A DNA stretch of 64,000 nt from Bacillus multifaciens (GTDB lineage: Bacteria; Bacillota; Bacilli; Bacillales; Bacillaceae_G), in the NCBI RefSeq assembly GCF_030756675.1, contig NZ_JAVBXD010000002.1, positions 62,001 to 126,000 on the forward strand, given 5' to 3'. The notes below the pieces were generated by a model. It did no database searches, was not told the DNA's origin, and saw only the letters and a list, made by a program, of their open reading frames with translations. Shown piece after piece: positions 15,975 to 25,834 of this stretch. Each line of letters opens with the position of its first letter. The first letter of the stretch is position 1. The position numbers and the translations under genes are program-made.

Positions 15975-16913
15975 CTATTTCTTCAACAATCGAAACGCCT
16001 TTTCCGTATTTGCAAAATGTAATTTCACAAACTCAGGTAATCTTTCTTTCCCAAGCTTTTGAATTAATTTCGCTGCTGCAATATCGACTTGTTTCCCAGC
16101 GCCTTTCGGAAGTTCCATGCCTGCTTTTTTGCTTAGTTCAGCAAACTGTTTCACAAATGAATAACGGGCCAAAATGGAAGCCGCTGCAACGGCGATATGT
16201 ACACTTTCGCCTTTTGTAGCGAAATAGACATTTTCGCGCTGAACGTTTTTTTGTTTGGCCAAATATTTGTAATATGTAGCCGGTTGTGTGAACTGATCAA
16301 TTAAGATGCCTTCTGGTTTCGTTGGTGCCATTTTAGCCAATAAGTTTGTAATAGCTTTATTATGAAGCAGTGCTTTTAGTTGTCCTTGATTATGACCTTT
16401 TTCAAACATTTCGTTATATTTTTCGTTATGCAGAACAAGAGAGCTGTAAGGGACAACTGCTAGTAGTTGTTTTGCAATTTCACAAATTTGGGTATCGTTT
16501 AAGTTTTTTGAGTCTTTGACGCCGAGTTCTTTTAATAATGGAATTTGCGTCGCATCGACGTATACCGCAACAACTGTCATCGGTCCAAAATAGTCTCCTG
16601 TTCCGACTTCGTCTGAACCGAGAATAGACATAGTAGCGATAGAAGCTGGTGGTGCATAGGCATGGTTGTCTACACTTTTTTTGACAGAGGTTTTTGGCGC
16701 CGCGGCATTTGCTTGCCATTGACTTGCTTCTTCTGTCGCCCGTCCACCTTGGAACATGACTTTTCCTGATTTATAGGCTGTAATTGTGCAAGATGGAACC
16801 TTCGCCATGAAGACACCGCCTTGAGGAACTTTTGGCTGCACGGCTTGTGCGTACTTTGTTTTCATGTCTTCTATAACCGTAGAGTTTACTTCAATAACAA
16901 TAGAATTTGACAA
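15975..16913 (-). CDS. rnhC: Ribonuclease HIII
   Basis: 312 aa, matching the B. subtilis enzyme length. It cuts the RNA strand of RNA-DNA hybrids. An N-terminal TBP-like substrate-binding domain (about 1-80, VIEVNSTVIEDMKTKYAQAV) precedes the RNase H fold that starts at SDEVGTGDYFGP, with acidic catalytic residues including the DE pair there and a later D in LIDQF. I chose TTG at 16913, because AAAGGAG lies eight bases upstream and the residues SNSIVIEVNS match family N-termini. The ATG at 16991 adds 26 residues unlike the family. Divergent from zapA. Confidence 0.92.
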   Translation of the reverse strand: MSNSIVIEVNSTVIEDMKTKYAQAVQPKVPQGGVFMAKVPSCTITAYKSGKVMFQGGRATEEASQWQANAAAPKTSVKKSVDNHAYAPPASIATMSILGSDEVGTGDYFGPMTVVAVYVDATQIPLLKELGVKDSKNLNDTQICEIAKQLLAVVPYSSLVLHNEKYNEMFEKGHNQGQLKALLHNKAITNLLAKMAPTKPEGILIDQFTQPATYYKYLAKQKNVQRENVYFATKGESVHIAVAAASILARYSFVKQFAELSKKAGMELPKGAGKQVDIAAAKLIQKLGKERLPEFVKLHFANTEKAFRLLKK

Positions 16914-17037
16914 AATGGTTGCTCCTTTTTCATTATTTATATTTTTATCATATCGAATTGTTGTTTCTGTTTCCATATGATGTTTTTTCATGGTATGATA
17001 ATCTTTAGGATTCTGTACGGGATTGGAGGACAGTAAG

Positions 17038-17307
17038 TTGTCACAACAAAAGGGAAATCGAAGTCGAATTAATGTAGAAATTTACGGTCAACAATATTCA
17101 GTTGTTGGCGATGAAAGTACAAGTCATATACGCATTGTCGCGGCGATTGTGGATGATAAAATGCGCGAACTAAATGCTAAGAATCCTTCGCTTGACACAA
17201 ATCGATTGGCGGTGTTGACAGCAGTCAATGTCGTGCATGATTATATAAAATTAAAAGAAGAAAATGAAAAGATGAAAGAAAGAATGAGACAAAAAGGAAT
17301 GGAATAA
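17038..17307 (+). CDS. zapA: Cell division protein ZapA
   Basis: 89 aa. An N-terminal globular part ([30 protein letters not shown]) is followed by a helical tail ([19 protein letters not shown]) that forms a coiled coil. ZapA binds FtsZ and promotes bundling and Z-ring assembly at midcell. I chose TTG at 17038 because GGAGG lies eight bases upstream. A TTG at 17023 overlaps that site. The position between rnhC and cvpA matches B. subtilis. Confidence 0.92.
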   Translation: MSQQKGNRSRINVEIYGQQYSVVGDESTSHIRIVAAIVDDKMRELNAKNPSLDTNRLAVLTAVNVVHDYIKLKEENEKMKERMRQKGME

Positions 17308-17308
17308 C

Positions 17309-17848
17309 ATGGTTGATATTATAATCATTTTACTGCTTGTTATGGGCTTTCTTCTTGGTTTAAGAAGAGGTCTAGTACTACAACTTGTAAAATTAGCAAG
17401 CTTTATTATTGCTTATCTTGTAGCTTATTGGTATTGCAAAGATTTAGCACCTGCATTGCAAAAAATGATTCCGTATCCATTTAAGCAAGAAGTAAATGTG
17501 CCGAATTGGATCGATGCAAATAGCATGGAAACAGTCTTTTACCAAGCCATTGCGTTTATTGCGTTATTTATCATTACAAAAATCGCACTAACATTGCTTG
17601 GACAGCTTTTGAACATGTTTACAGAAATTCCTGTTGTGAAACAGGTTAATGCATTAGGTGGAGCGATTTTAGGGTTTTTAGAAGTATATATTATATTGTT
17701 TGTATTAATTGTGATCGGTACGGTACTTCCGGTTCAACAAGTACAAACGTCACTTAATACATCAACAATAAGCAAAGTAATAGTAAATGATACACCGATT
17801 CTTTCTGAAAAAGTTAAGGAATTATGGCAGACAGGTAGCAAAGTATAA
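17309..17848 (+). CDS. CvpA-family membrane protein
   Basis: 179 aa with four predicted membrane segments. It starts DIIIILLLVMGFLLGLRRG and has the conserved GAILGFLEVYIILFVL segment near residue 115. CvpA was named for colicin V production in E. coli. The molecular role is not settled, and in B. subtilis the homolog is YshB. It follows zapA by one base, indicating co-transcription. A hairpin terminator stands between it and polX, so polX may be partly uncoupled. Confidence 0.88.
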   Translation: MVDIIIILLLVMGFLLGLRRGLVLQLVKLASFIIAYLVAYWYCKDLAPALQKMIPYPFKQEVNVPNWIDANSMETVFYQAIAFIALFIITKIALTLLGQLLNMFTEIPVVKQVNALGGAILGFLEVYIILFVLIVIGTVLPVQQVQTSLNTSTISKVIVNDTPILSEKVKELWQTGSKV

Positions 17849-17879
17849 CTTCTCTTCTTTAGAAAGAGAAGTTTTTTTC
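17847..17879 (+). terminator. Hairpin terminator between cvpA and polX
   Basis: AACTTCTCTT pairs with AAGAGAAGTT around a short loop and is followed by T7. The cvpA stop codon sits at its left edge. Confidence 0.75.
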
Positions 17880-17902
17880 TATGATGGGAAGGCGGGAGAA
17901 GA

Positions 17903-19621
17903 ATGAAAGTAAATAAAAAACAAGTGATTAAATTACTTGAGACGATTGCACTTTTCATGGAACTAAAAGGGGAAAATCCTTTTAAAATATCAGCATTTCG
18001 TAAAGCGGCAGCAGCGTTAGAAGGCGACGATCGCAGCCTTTCGGAAATTGAAGATTTCACGAAAATACCAGGAATCGGAAAAGGAACAGCGGCTGTTATT
18101 GCAGAATATATTGAAGCTGGAACATCAGAAGTGCTTACAGAGCTTGAAAAAGAAGTGCCGAGCAGTTTATTACCGCTGTTAAAATTACCAGGTCTTGGCG
18201 GAAAAAAGGTTGCGAAGTTATATAAAGAGCTTGGTGTTGTAGATATGGACACATTAAAGAAAGCTTGCGAGGAAAAGCAAGTTCAAGCACTTGCTGGGTT
18301 CGGTAAGAAAACGGAAGAGAAAATACTAGAGGCAATCGCGCAGGTTGGTTCCAGGCCAGAACGTCTTCCGATAGCAATGGTGCTTCCTATTGCCGGGGAA
18401 ATAGAGAGGAAATTGTCGAATATACCAGAAATTATTCGCTATTCTCGTGCGGGAAGTTTGCGCCGCGTTCGTGAAACAGTGAAAGATTTGGATTTTATTA
18501 TTGCGACAACAGAACCAAAAAAGGTGCGCGAGCATTTACTGCAGTTTGATAATATGATAGAAGTAATCGCAAGCGGCGATACAAAGGTTTCCGTACGCCT
18601 TCAGTATGAGTATGATATTTCGATTGATTTCCGTCTTGTGAAGCCGGAAGAGTTTATCACTACTCTTCACCATTTCACTGGTTCAAAAGACCATAATGTA
18701 AGAATGCGCCAAATTGCCAAAGATAAGGGCGAGAAAATTAGTGAATACGGTGTTGAAAACTTAGAAACGGGAGAAGTGCAGACGTTCGAAACAGAAGAAG
18801 CATTTTTTGCACACTTTGGACTTCCATTCATCCCACCAGAAGTACGTGAAGATGGAAAAGAGATTGATCTAATTGAGCAATATCCGAATTTCGTTCAGTT
18901 CTCTCATATTCAAGGTGATTTACATATGCATACAACGTGGAGTGACGGTGCTTTTGCTATTGAAGAAATGGTACAAGCATGCCGTGCTCGTGGATATAAG
19001 TATATGGCGATTACGGATCATTCGCAGTATTTGAAAGTGGCCAATGGATTAACGAAAGAGCGCCTTCGTGAACAAGGCAAAGAAATTGAACGTATAAATG
19101 AAAAGTATCCGGATATTACTATTTTACGTGGTATTGAAATGGACATTTTACCAGATGCAACACTTGATTTTGATGATGACGTATTAGCAGAGCTTGATTA
19201 TGTGATCGGGGCGATCCATTCTAGTTTTTCACAAGACCGTGAAACAATTATGAAGCGCCTGCGCGCTGCAATTGAAAATCATCATGTAACAATGATTGCG
19301 CATCCGACAGGCCGCTTAATTGGTCGCCGCGAAGGCTATGATGTCGATACAGATTTATTAATTGAGCTTGCGAAAGAAACAAATACAGTACTTGAATTAA
19401 ATGCAAATCCAAACCGTTTAGACTTAAGTGCGAAGCTGCTAAAGCAAGCGCAAGATGCGGGTGTGAAAATCGCCATTAATACAGATGCTCATACGCTTGA
19501 AATGTTAGAGGATATGGAAATTGGCACTGCAGCTGCCCGCAAAGGTTGGATTCAAAAAGATACCGTTATTAATACGTGGGATATTGAACGTTTATTAGAT
19601 TATATTAAGCGTAATAAGTAA
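17903..19621 (+). CDS. polX: DNA polymerase/3'-5' exonuclease PolX
   Basis: 572 aa. The N-terminal family X polymerase part has helix-hairpin-helix motifs ([15 protein letters not shown] near residue 55, [13 protein letters not shown] near 95) and nucleotidyl-transfer aspartates in [19 protein letters not shown] and [10 protein letters not shown]. The C-terminal PHP phosphoesterase domain starts at [15 protein letters not shown] (about residue 335) and carries further metal ligands (ITDHSQY, GIEMDIL, IAHPTGR, NTDAH). It fills short gaps in base-excision repair and trims 3' ends. GGCGGGAGAAG precedes the ATG. It is followed closely by mutS2. Confidence 0.96.
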   Translation: MKVNKKQVIKLLETIALFMELKGENPFKISAFRKAAAALEGDDRSLSEIEDFTKIPGIGKGTAAVIAEYIEAGTSEVLTELEKEVPSSLLPLLKLPGLGGKKVAKLYKELGVVDMDTLKKACEEKQVQALAGFGKKTEEKILEAIAQVGSRPERLPIAMVLPIAGEIERKLSNIPEIIRYSRAGSLRRVRETVKDLDFIIATTEPKKVREHLLQFDNMIEVIASGDTKVSVRLQYEYDISIDFRLVKPEEFITTLHHFTGSKDHNVRMRQIAKDKGEKISEYGVENLETGEVQTFETEEAFFAHFGLPFIPPEVREDGKEIDLIEQYPNFVQFSHIQGDLHMHTTWSDGAFAIEEMVQACRARGYKYMAITDHSQYLKVANGLTKERLREQGKEIERINEKYPDITILRGIEMDILPDATLDFDDDVLAELDYVIGAIHSSFSQDRETIMKRLRAAIENHHVTMIAHPTGRLIGRREGYDVDTDLLIELAKETNTVLELNANPNRLDLSAKLLKQAQDAGVKIAINTDAHTLEMLEDMEIGTAAARKGWIQKDTVINTWDIERLLDYIKRNK

Positions 19622-19641
19622 CACAAGGGGGACGTGCAACT

Positions 19642-22002
19642 ATGTTAGAAAGAACGTTGCGTGTATTAGAATATGAAAAAGTAAAAGAACAATTGCTGGA
19701 ACACATTGCTTCTTCACTTGGACGAGATAAAGTAAAAGGGCTTGTGCCAAGCACAGATTACGAAGAAGTGGTAAAAATGCAGGAAACAACAGATGAAGCT
19801 GCGAAGGTCATACGTTTAAAAGGGCATGTGCCGCTTGGCGGGATTTTTGATATTCGTCCAAATGTAAAGCGTGCGAAAATTGGTAGTATGCTAAGTCCGC
19901 ATGAACTTTTAGATATTGCAAGTACGATGTATGGCAGCCGCCAGATGAAACGATTTATTGAAGATATGATTGAAAATGGTGTGGAACTGCCGATTTTAGA
20001 TACGTATGTAGCACGCATTATATCTTTATATGATTTAGAAAAGAAAATTACAAATTGTATTAGTGATGGCGGAGAAGTAGTTGATAGTGCGAGTGAAAAG
20101 CTACGTGGTATTCGCCAGCAAATTCGTACAGCGGAAAGTCGCATTCGTGAAAAGTTGGAAAATATGACGCGTTCTTCAAACGCACAGAAGATGTTGTCAG
20201 ATGCAATCGTAACGATTCGTAACGATCGCTATGTAATTCCAGTTAAACAAGAATACCGCGGTGTATATGGTGGTATCGTTCATGACCAATCTGCTTCTGG
20301 CCAAACATTATTTATCGAGCCGCAAGTCATTGTAGAACTGAATAACGCACTGCAAGAAGCGCGCGTGAAAGAAAAACAAGAAGTAGAACGCATTTTAATG
20401 ATGTTAACAGAAGAAGTAGCAACTGAGGCTGATATTATTTTAGAAAACGTCGATGTTGTGGCAGAGCTTGATTTTATTTTCGCAAAAGCTTTCTATGCAA
20501 AACGATTAAAAGCAACAAAGCCAATTTTGAACAATGAGCGTTATATGAACTTACGCCAAGCGCGTCATCCGCTTATTGATCCGAAAGTTGTTGTGCCAAA
20601 CGATATTGTGCTTGGAAAAGACTTTACAACAATTGTTATTACTGGACCGAATACAGGAGGTAAAACCGTTACATTAAAAACGGTAGGGATTTGTATTTTA
20701 ATGGCGCAATCTGGTTTGCACATTCCTGTTTTAGATGAGTCCGAAATTTGTGTGTTTAAAAATGTGTTTGCTGATATCGGTGATGAGCAATCCATTGAGC
20801 AAAGCTTAAGTACATTCTCCTCTCACATGGTAAACATTGTTGACATTTTAGAACAAGCTGACTTTGAAAGCTTAGTATTGTTTGATGAATTAGGAGCAGG
20901 GACAGATCCGCAAGAAGGGGCTGCACTTGCGATTTCCATTTTAGATGAAGTGTATAACCGCGGTGCACGCGTTGTGGCAACGACGCATTACCCTGAGTTA
21001 AAAGCATACGGCTATAATCGTGAACAAGTTATTAATGCAAGTGTGGAGTTTGATGTAAACACATTAAGCCCAACGTATAAATTGTTAATCGGTGTACCAG
21101 GGCGAAGCAACGCTTTTGAAATTTCAAAACGTCTTGGATTATCTGACCGTGTAATTGACCGTGCTCGTGGTCATATTAGTACAGAATCAAATAAAGTAGA
21201 AAATATGATAGCGAAGCTTGAAGAAAGTCAAAAGAACGCTGAGCGTGAATGGAATGAAGCAGAAGAGCTTCGTAAGCAATCTGAAAAGCTTCATAAAGAA
21301 TTGCAGCGTCAAATTATCGAATTTAACGAAGAACGTGATGAAAGATTACTAAAAGCACAAAAAGAAGGCGAAGAAAAAGTTGAATTGGCGAAGAAAGAAG
21401 CGGAAGAAATTATTCGTGAACTTCGTCAATTGCGAAAAGCAAAGCTTGCTGATATTAAAGATCATGAGCTTATTGAAGCGAAAAGCCGCTTGGCAGGGGC
21501 AGCGCCGGAGCTTGTGAAAAAACAACAAACAAAAGTGAAAAACACAGCACCAAAACAAGTATTAAGACCAGGCGACGAAGTAAAAGTATTAACGTTCGGT
21601 CAAAAAGGTCAGCTTCTGAAAAAAGTAAGCGACAACGAATGGAACGTCCAGATCGGAATTTTGAAGATGAAAGTGAAAGAGTCCGATATGGAATACATTA
21701 ATACGCCAAATCCTGTTGAGAAAAAAGCAGTGACAGCAGTAAAAGGAAGAGACTATCACGTTTCATTGGAACTTGATCTTCGCGGCGAACGTTTTGAAGA
21801 TGCGCTAGCACGTGTAGAAAAGTACTTAGATGATGCGCAGCTTGCGAGCTATCCGCGTGTTTCGATTATTCACGGGAAAGGAACCGGGGCACTGCGTCAA
21901 GGTGTACAAGATTACTTGAAAAAACATCGCGGCGTGAAAAGCTTCCGTTATGGTGATATGGGCGAAGGCGGCCTTGGCGTGACAGTTGTAGAACTGAAAT
22001 AG
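19642..22002 (+). CDS. mutS2: Endonuclease MutS2
   Basis: 786 aa. The core and lever region is followed by an ATPase with Walker [15 protein letters not shown] (about residue 335) and Walker [17 protein letters not shown]. Then come a long charged coiled coil (about 520-630) and a C-terminal Smr nuclease domain ([13 protein letters not shown] and HGKGTGALR, about 710-786). Unlike MutS it lacks the mismatch-recognition domain. Known homologs suppress recombination or rescue collided ribosomes. The position after polX matches B. subtilis, where yshE and lcfA follow. Here a large accessory block intervenes. Confidence 0.96.
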   Translation: MLERTLRVLEYEKVKEQLLEHIASSLGRDKVKGLVPSTDYEEVVKMQETTDEAAKVIRLKGHVPLGGIFDIRPNVKRAKIGSMLSPHELLDIASTMYGSRQMKRFIEDMIENGVELPILDTYVARIISLYDLEKKITNCISDGGEVVDSASEKLRGIRQQIRTAESRIREKLENMTRSSNAQKMLSDAIVTIRNDRYVIPVKQEYRGVYGGIVHDQSASGQTLFIEPQVIVELNNALQEARVKEKQEVERILMMLTEEVATEADIILENVDVVAELDFIFAKAFYAKRLKATKPILNNERYMNLRQARHPLIDPKVVVPNDIVLGKDFTTIVITGPNTGGKTVTLKTVGICILMAQSGLHIPVLDESEICVFKNVFADIGDEQSIEQSLSTFSSHMVNIVDILEQADFESLVLFDELGAGTDPQEGAALAISILDEVYNRGARVVATTHYPELKAYGYNREQVINASVEFDVNTLSPTYKLLIGVPGRSNAFEISKRLGLSDRVIDRARGHISTESNKVENMIAKLEESQKNAEREWNEAEELRKQSEKLHKELQRQIIEFNEERDERLLKAQKEGEEKVELAKKEAEEIIRELRQLRKAKLADIKDHELIEAKSRLAGAAPELVKKQQTKVKNTAPKQVLRPGDEVKVLTFGQKGQLLKKVSDNEWNVQIGILKMKVKESDMEYINTPNPVEKKAVTAVKGRDYHVSLELDLRGERFEDALARVEKYLDDAQLASYPRVSIIHGKGTGALRQGVQDYLKKHRGVKSFRYGDMGEGGLGVTVVELK

Positions 22003-22027
22003 GAAACGAAGCAAAGGGGAAACGGCT

Positions 22028-22120
22028 ATGTTTATGGACAAACTTGCAAAAGTATTGTTAGCTTGTTGCGGAACGTTTTTTATTATTGGGGTTATATATT
22101 TGCTGTTTTTTGCGAAATAA
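22028..22120 (+). CDS. Small membrane protein, 30 aa
   Basis: ATG at 22028 has AAGGGG eight bases upstream and opens MFMDKLAKVLLACCGTFF.., a single membrane segment ending FFAK before the TAA. It sits 25 bp after mutS2 with a terminator just downstream, so it is most likely the last gene of that transcript. It is too short for routine gene calling. Function unknown. Confidence 0.6.
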   Translation: MFMDKLAKVLLACCGTFFIIGVIYLLFFAK

Positions 22121-22126
22121 GGGAGA

Positions 22127-22152
22127 GGACACCACTTTTGGTGTTCTTTTTC
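22127..22152 (+). terminator. Terminator of the zapA/polX-mutS2 region
   Basis: Hairpin GGACACCA/TGGTGTTC with loop cttt, followed by T5. Confidence 0.75.
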
Positions 22153-22228
22153 ATTGGCTGTTTTCTAGGCACGAGTAGAAGATGTTATGTATAATAGAGA
22201 ATGTTATACAAGAATAGAAGGTGACGCT

Positions 22229-23305
22229 ATGATTACAACGAAAAAACTATTAGAGGAAGCAACTAATTTTATTACAGATTGCTACAACGAACTAGAAAAA
22301 TCTCATGAAATTCAAGATAGATTATCACAAATTGAATCTGAAATACAAATGACAGGAACGTATGAACATACTTTTGAAGAGCTTGTTCACGGAGCGCGAA
22401 TGGCGTGGAGAAATAGTAATCGCTGCATCGGTCGTCTGTTTTGGAATAAACTGCATGTTTTAGATGCGCGTGATGTAAATGATGCAGAAGGTCTGTACGA
22501 GGCGTTGCTTCATCATATTCAATATGCAACAAACGATGGAAAAATTCTACCTACGATTACTATTTTTAAACAATATCAAAATGAGCAAAATCAAATTCAA
22601 ATTTATAATCATCAATTGATTCGCTACGCAGGATATGAAACCGAGCATGGCATAATCGGAGATTCTCAATCCCTATCCTTTTCATCATTTTGCCAAAAAC
22701 TTGGCTGGAGTGGGCAAGGAACACATTTTGATGTGCTGCCGCTCGTATTTTCAATTGATGGAAACGAGCCAGTGTATATGCCAATCCCAGCAGAAGATGT
22801 AAAAGAAGTGCCGCTAGAACATCCAGAGTATCCTTTTTCTGCTTTAGAAGCAAAATGGTACGGTGTTCCGATAATCTCTGATATGCGTTTAGAAATTGGC
22901 GGTATCTCTTATACAGCTGCTCCTTTTAATGGCTGGTATATGGGAACAGAAATCGGTGCACGCAACTTAGCTGATCAAGATCGTTATAATCTGCTTCCAG
23001 CTATTGCGGAGATGATGGGATTAGATACGTCAAGAAACAGTACACTTTGGAAAGATAAAGCATTAATAGAATTAAATGTAGCTGTTTTACACTCTTTCAA
23101 AAAACAAGGAATAACCATTGTAGATCACCATACAGCGGCGCAGCAGTTCAGTCAATTTGAAAAACAAGAAGCAGCATGCGGCCGTTTAGTCACAGGAAAC
23201 TGGGTATGGTTAATTCCGCCTATATCTCCTGCAGCGACGCACATTTATCATAAGCCTTATCCAAATCAAGTACTTACACCTAATTTTTTTCATAAAAAAG
23301 GGTAA
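22229..23305 (+). CDS. nos: Bacterial nitric oxide synthase oxygenase
   Basis: 358 aa, only the oxygenase domain (no fused reductase), as in other Bacillus enzymes. It oxidises arginine to citrulline and nitric oxide, using heme, tetrahydropterin or tetrahydrofolate, and borrowed reductases. The heme-ligand cysteine is Cys66 in [13 protein letters not shown]. The arginine-binding loop is [14 protein letters not shown] (the catalytic glutamate). The C-terminal [20 protein letters not shown] is the conserved heme-edge and dimer region. I chose ATG at 22229 because residues from [10 protein letters not shown] match family starts. An upstream ATG at 22187 lacks a ribosome-binding site. Its terminator is interrupted by a repeat. 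Confidence 0.95.
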   Translation: MITTKKLLEEATNFITDCYNELEKSHEIQDRLSQIESEIQMTGTYEHTFEELVHGARMAWRNSNRCIGRLFWNKLHVLDARDVNDAEGLYEALLHHIQYATNDGKILPTITIFKQYQNEQNQIQIYNHQLIRYAGYETEHGIIGDSQSLSFSSFCQKLGWSGQGTHFDVLPLVFSIDGNEPVYMPIPAEDVKEVPLEHPEYPFSALEAKWYGVPIISDMRLEIGGISYTAAPFNGWYMGTEIGARNLADQDRYNLLPAIAEMMGLDTSRNSTLWKDKALIELNVAVLHSFKKQGITIVDHHTAAQQFSQFEKQEAACGRLVTGNWVWLIPPISPAATHIYHKPYPNQVLTPNFFHKKG

Positions 23306-23341
23306 GAGCTTGTTGTGTGGATAAAAAAATAAAAAGGACCG

Positions 23342-23467
23342 TTTATCCCGCTATTCGCGGTCAGTAAAGGCAAGGGCATTACGGGGAAGAAAACTGCCCG
23401 TAAAAGCCCGATTGCTGAGAGCTTTCTAGCAGTGAGAAAATCATCACTGATGGAAGTTTCACTTTAC
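23342..23467 (+). repeat. bcr1-like repeat inserted in the nos terminator
   Basis: Left boundary TTTAT (23342-23346) followed by CCCGCTATTCGCGG. The right end is CATCACTGATGGAAGTTTCACTTTAC (the last base differs from TTTAT). The flanks AGGACCGTTTAT (23335-23346) and ATAAACGGCCCT (23480-23491) are inverted repeats (11 of 12) followed by ATTTCTTT. This is what a terminator hairpin would look like if the element had landed in its loop side. The remaining gap to 23613 holds no gene I can support. Confidence 0.72.
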
Positions 23468-23613
23468 GGACGATACTAAATAAACGGCCCTATTTCTTTG
23501 CTTCTAACATAGAGTGGTTTCATACATAAGAAAAGTTGTTACAAAACTTCTGACTTCGTATAGGGCCTTTCGTAATAGCTAGAAAGCATTGGAATGGAAA
23601 GGTAGGATATAGA

Positions 23614-24810
23614 ATGAAGACAGAAGTTGTATTAAAGATTAAGACGAAATACATAAACGAATTAAAAAGTGGCTATCCACTTATTTCGAAAGAAGCGATT
23701 ATCAATTTACATGATGTAAATACAGAAGGTACAATCGTAAAACTTGTGGATGACAAAAATAAGTTTATTGGTACAGGATATTACGGTAAACAAAATAAGG
23801 GATATGGCTGGATTTTAACAAGAAACGAACAAGAACAAATTGACCAAGCCTTCTTTGAAAAGAAGCTTAAATCTGCTTTAAGTAAACGTAAAAACTTTTA
23901 TGAGGATCCAGATACAACCGCATTTCGCGTATTCAATGGTGAAGGTGATGGAATCGGCGGCTTAATCATTGATTACTATGCTGGGTATTACGTGATTAGC
24001 TGGTATAGCGAAGGCATTTATCAATTTAGTAAAGAGATTATCGAATCCTTACAGAATGTGACTACATTTAAAGCGATCTATCAGAAAAAGCGCTTTGATA
24101 CGAAAGGTCAATATATTGAAGAAGACGATTTCGTAACAGGAGAACGCGGCGAGTTTCCGATTATCGTCAAAGAGAATGGTGTTAACTTTGCGGTATATTT
24201 AAATGACGGAGCAATGGTTGGTGTCTTTTTAGATCAACGTAATGTAAGAAAGCAAATTCGTGACAAATATGCAAATGGCAAGACAGTCTTGAATATGTTC
24301 TCCTACACAGGTGCGTTTTCTGTCTTTGCAGCACTTGGCGGAGCAGCAAAAACGACAAGTGTAGACCTTGCGAACCGCAGCTTAAGTAAAACAATTGAGC
24401 AATTTAGTGTAAACGGCGTTGATTACGAAGCGCAAGATATTATTGTAGAAGACGTATTTCACTATTTCAAATATGCAGTAAAAAAAGCGCTGAAGTTTGA
24501 TATGGTCATTCTGGACCCACCAAGCTTTGCGCGTTCAAAAAAATATACATTTAGCGCCGCAAAAGATTATAAAAACTTATTAAAAGAAGCAATTGCGATT
24601 ACAGAAAATAACGGTATTATTGTCGCTTCGACAAATTGCAGTGCTTTCGGTATGAAAAAGTTTAAAGGATTTATTGATACGGCATTTAAAGAAATGAACG
24701 GCAAGTATAAAGTATTAGAAGAACATTCATTGCCAGAGGACTTCCGGACTATTTCGCAGTTTCCAGAAGGTGATTATTTAAAAGTTGTGTTCATTAAGAA
24801 GATAAAATAA
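23614..24810 (+). CDS. Class I SAM-dependent rRNA methyltransferase (RlmI-like)
   Basis: 398 aa. An N-terminal PUA-like RNA-binding domain (about 1-75) is followed by a linker domain (FRVFNGEGDGIGGLIIDYYAGYYV) and a Rossmann methyltransferase with SAM motif LNMFSYTGAFSVFAALGGA and catalytic-loop motif DMVILDPPSFARS. This layout is that of RlmI/RlmK-type enzymes that make 5-methylcytosine or 7-methylguanine in 23S rRNA. The exact base cannot be read. GGAAAGGTAGG precedes the ATG. Single gene followed by a family-B repeat. Confidence 0.9.
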   Translation: MKTEVVLKIKTKYINELKSGYPLISKEAIINLHDVNTEGTIVKLVDDKNKFIGTGYYGKQNKGYGWILTRNEQEQIDQAFFEKKLKSALSKRKNFYEDPDTTAFRVFNGEGDGIGGLIIDYYAGYYVISWYSEGIYQFSKEIIESLQNVTTFKAIYQKKRFDTKGQYIEEDDFVTGERGEFPIIVKENGVNFAVYLNDGAMVGVFLDQRNVRKQIRDKYANGKTVLNMFSYTGAFSVFAALGGAAKTTSVDLANRSLSKTIEQFSVNGVDYEAQDIIVEDVFHYFKYAVKKALKFDMVILDPPSFARSKKYTFSAAKDYKNLLKEAIAITENNGIIVASTNCSAFGMKKFKGFIDTAFKEMNGKYKVLEEHSLPEDFRTISQFPEGDYLKVVFIKKIK

Positions 24811-24954
24811 AGACCTCTTTCTTTTTAGGTGGCCAAGAGTACCTGGTCGTGTGTAGAATTTCCTGCCATGTGCAAGGTTTAAAACAAAGAGAGAAAGCAA
24901 GTGCAGGTCAGATTCTGTATACTAGCGACTTATATGTTGAAAAGTCAAAATGGG
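24811..24954 (+). repeat. Dispersed repeat family B, long form
   Basis: Contains AGAGTACCTGGTCGTG, the module CCTGCCATGTGCAAGGTTTA...GAGAAAGCAAGTG, and the end GCGACTTATATGTTGAAAAG. The module and both ends recur at 38271-38440. The middle module is absent from the short copy at 39952-40046. Confidence 0.68.
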
Positions 24955-24981
24955 TTTATGTATCGGTGATAAAAAGTATTG

Positions 24982-25018
24982 GAAAAAGGAGCTCAAGTAT
25001 AAAATGAGCTCCTCTTTC
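24982..25018. terminator. Terminator of the ywbE pair (minus strand)
   Basis: AGGAGCTCA (24987-24995) pairs with TGAGCTCCT (25005-25013). On the minus strand it is followed by TTTTTCC. Confidence 0.75.
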
Positions 25019-25212
25019 TATTGTACAATGTGCTGTACACGACCAACTTGTCCGTCATGTAAACGTACTTTGATGCCGTGCGGATGAGAAGGTGAGTTTG
25101 TCAAAATGTCTTTCACAATCCCTCTTGTTAATTTCCCTGTCCGCTGATCTTGCTTTAGAACAATGTCAACTTCGAGACCAGGCGATATATTTGCGCGTTT
25201 CTGTCCGTTCAT
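25018..25212 (-). CDS. ywbE: YwbE-family protein
   Basis: 64 aa. The signature NISPGLEVDIVLKQDQRTGKLTRGIVKDIL, then SPSHPHGIKVRLHDGQVGRVQ, defines the small YwbE (DUF2196) family, probably an SH3-like fold. Its biochemical role is unknown. Its ATG directly follows the stop codon of the gene at 25213-25386 (TAA then ATG), so the two are likely translationally coupled. A terminator follows. Confidence 0.9.
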   Translation of the reverse strand: MNGQKRANISPGLEVDIVLKQDQRTGKLTRGIVKDILTNSPSHPHGIKVRLHDGQVGRVQHIVQ

Positions 25213-25386
25213 TTATACACCTGTGCGTCTGCGTTGATTGTTTGGTTTCTTCGTTTGTTGATTTTGCAGCTTCTTCGTTGCTTGATTTTGATTTTTAGCA
25301 TTTGATCCGTTGTCATTTCCTTGCTTTTTCTTCGCAAGTTGCTCACGCATTAAATCGGCTAGGCTTACTTTTTTATTTTCTGACAT
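25213..25386 (-). CDS. Small basic Gln/Asn/Lys-rich protein, 57 aa
   Basis: ATG at 25386 has AAAGGAG seven bases upstream. The product begins MSENKKVSLADLMREQLAKK and ends QRRRTGV. The N-terminal ~20 residues could form a helix, and the rest is low-complexity, rich in Q, N and K and strongly basic. The stop (25213-25215) abuts the ywbE start. Good ribosome-binding site, coding-like composition and tight coupling make this a real gene despite its size. The function is unknown. The basic tail suggests RNA or nucleic-acid contact, an inference only. Confidence 0.75.
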   Translation of the reverse strand: MSENKKVSLADLMREQLAKKKQGNDNGSNAKNQNQATKKLQNQQTKKPNNQRRRTGV

Positions 25387-25658
25387 GAAAAGTCTCCTTT
25401 ATGAATAATAACTTTGTATAGTAAATACTATCATATCATTGTTGAGATTAGAAATGAAGAAACTATACAGATGAAATTTCATACATAATGTAGTTGACAA
25501 AATTTTCATGATTAAGATAAGATTGTGTTGTAGTTGTGAAAAATATGGAAATAAAAGGGGGGATAGATAAGAGAAGAGCGTTGTTAGAAACGTAATAGTA
25601 TGTTTAGGTAATGAGGTGATAGAAAAATAGAATAGGGAGTTTATTTTTTTAAGTTCAA

Positions 25659-25678
25659 TTGAGAATGATAATCATTTG
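25659..25678. promoter_or_regulatory. Fur-like box 1 upstream of isdC
   Basis: TTGAGAATGATAATCATTTG resembles the Fur consensus GATAATGATAATCATTATC. It lies about 160 bp before isdC in a 448-bp gap (25387-25834) that holds no gene I can support. Confidence 0.7.
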
Positions 25679-25756
25679 TGTGTGTGCATATCTTTTGTTA
25701 GGAAATGTGTCCTGTCAAGATAGTGTGAGAAAAGATTATTTTTTTTCATATACGAT

Positions 25757-25775
25757 GAGAATAATTATCATTATC
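25757..25775. promoter_or_regulatory. Fur-like box 2 upstream of isdC
   Basis: GAGAATAATTATCATTATC, a second good match to the 19-bp Fur box, lies about 60 bp before isdC and 96 bp after box 1. Iron-dependent repression of the isd operon is expected from this. Confidence 0.75.
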
Positions 25776-25834
25776 GTGTAACCGTTTGATGAGAAAATTC
25801 CATAACAAAGTTTGAAAAGGAGAACGTAATCAAA

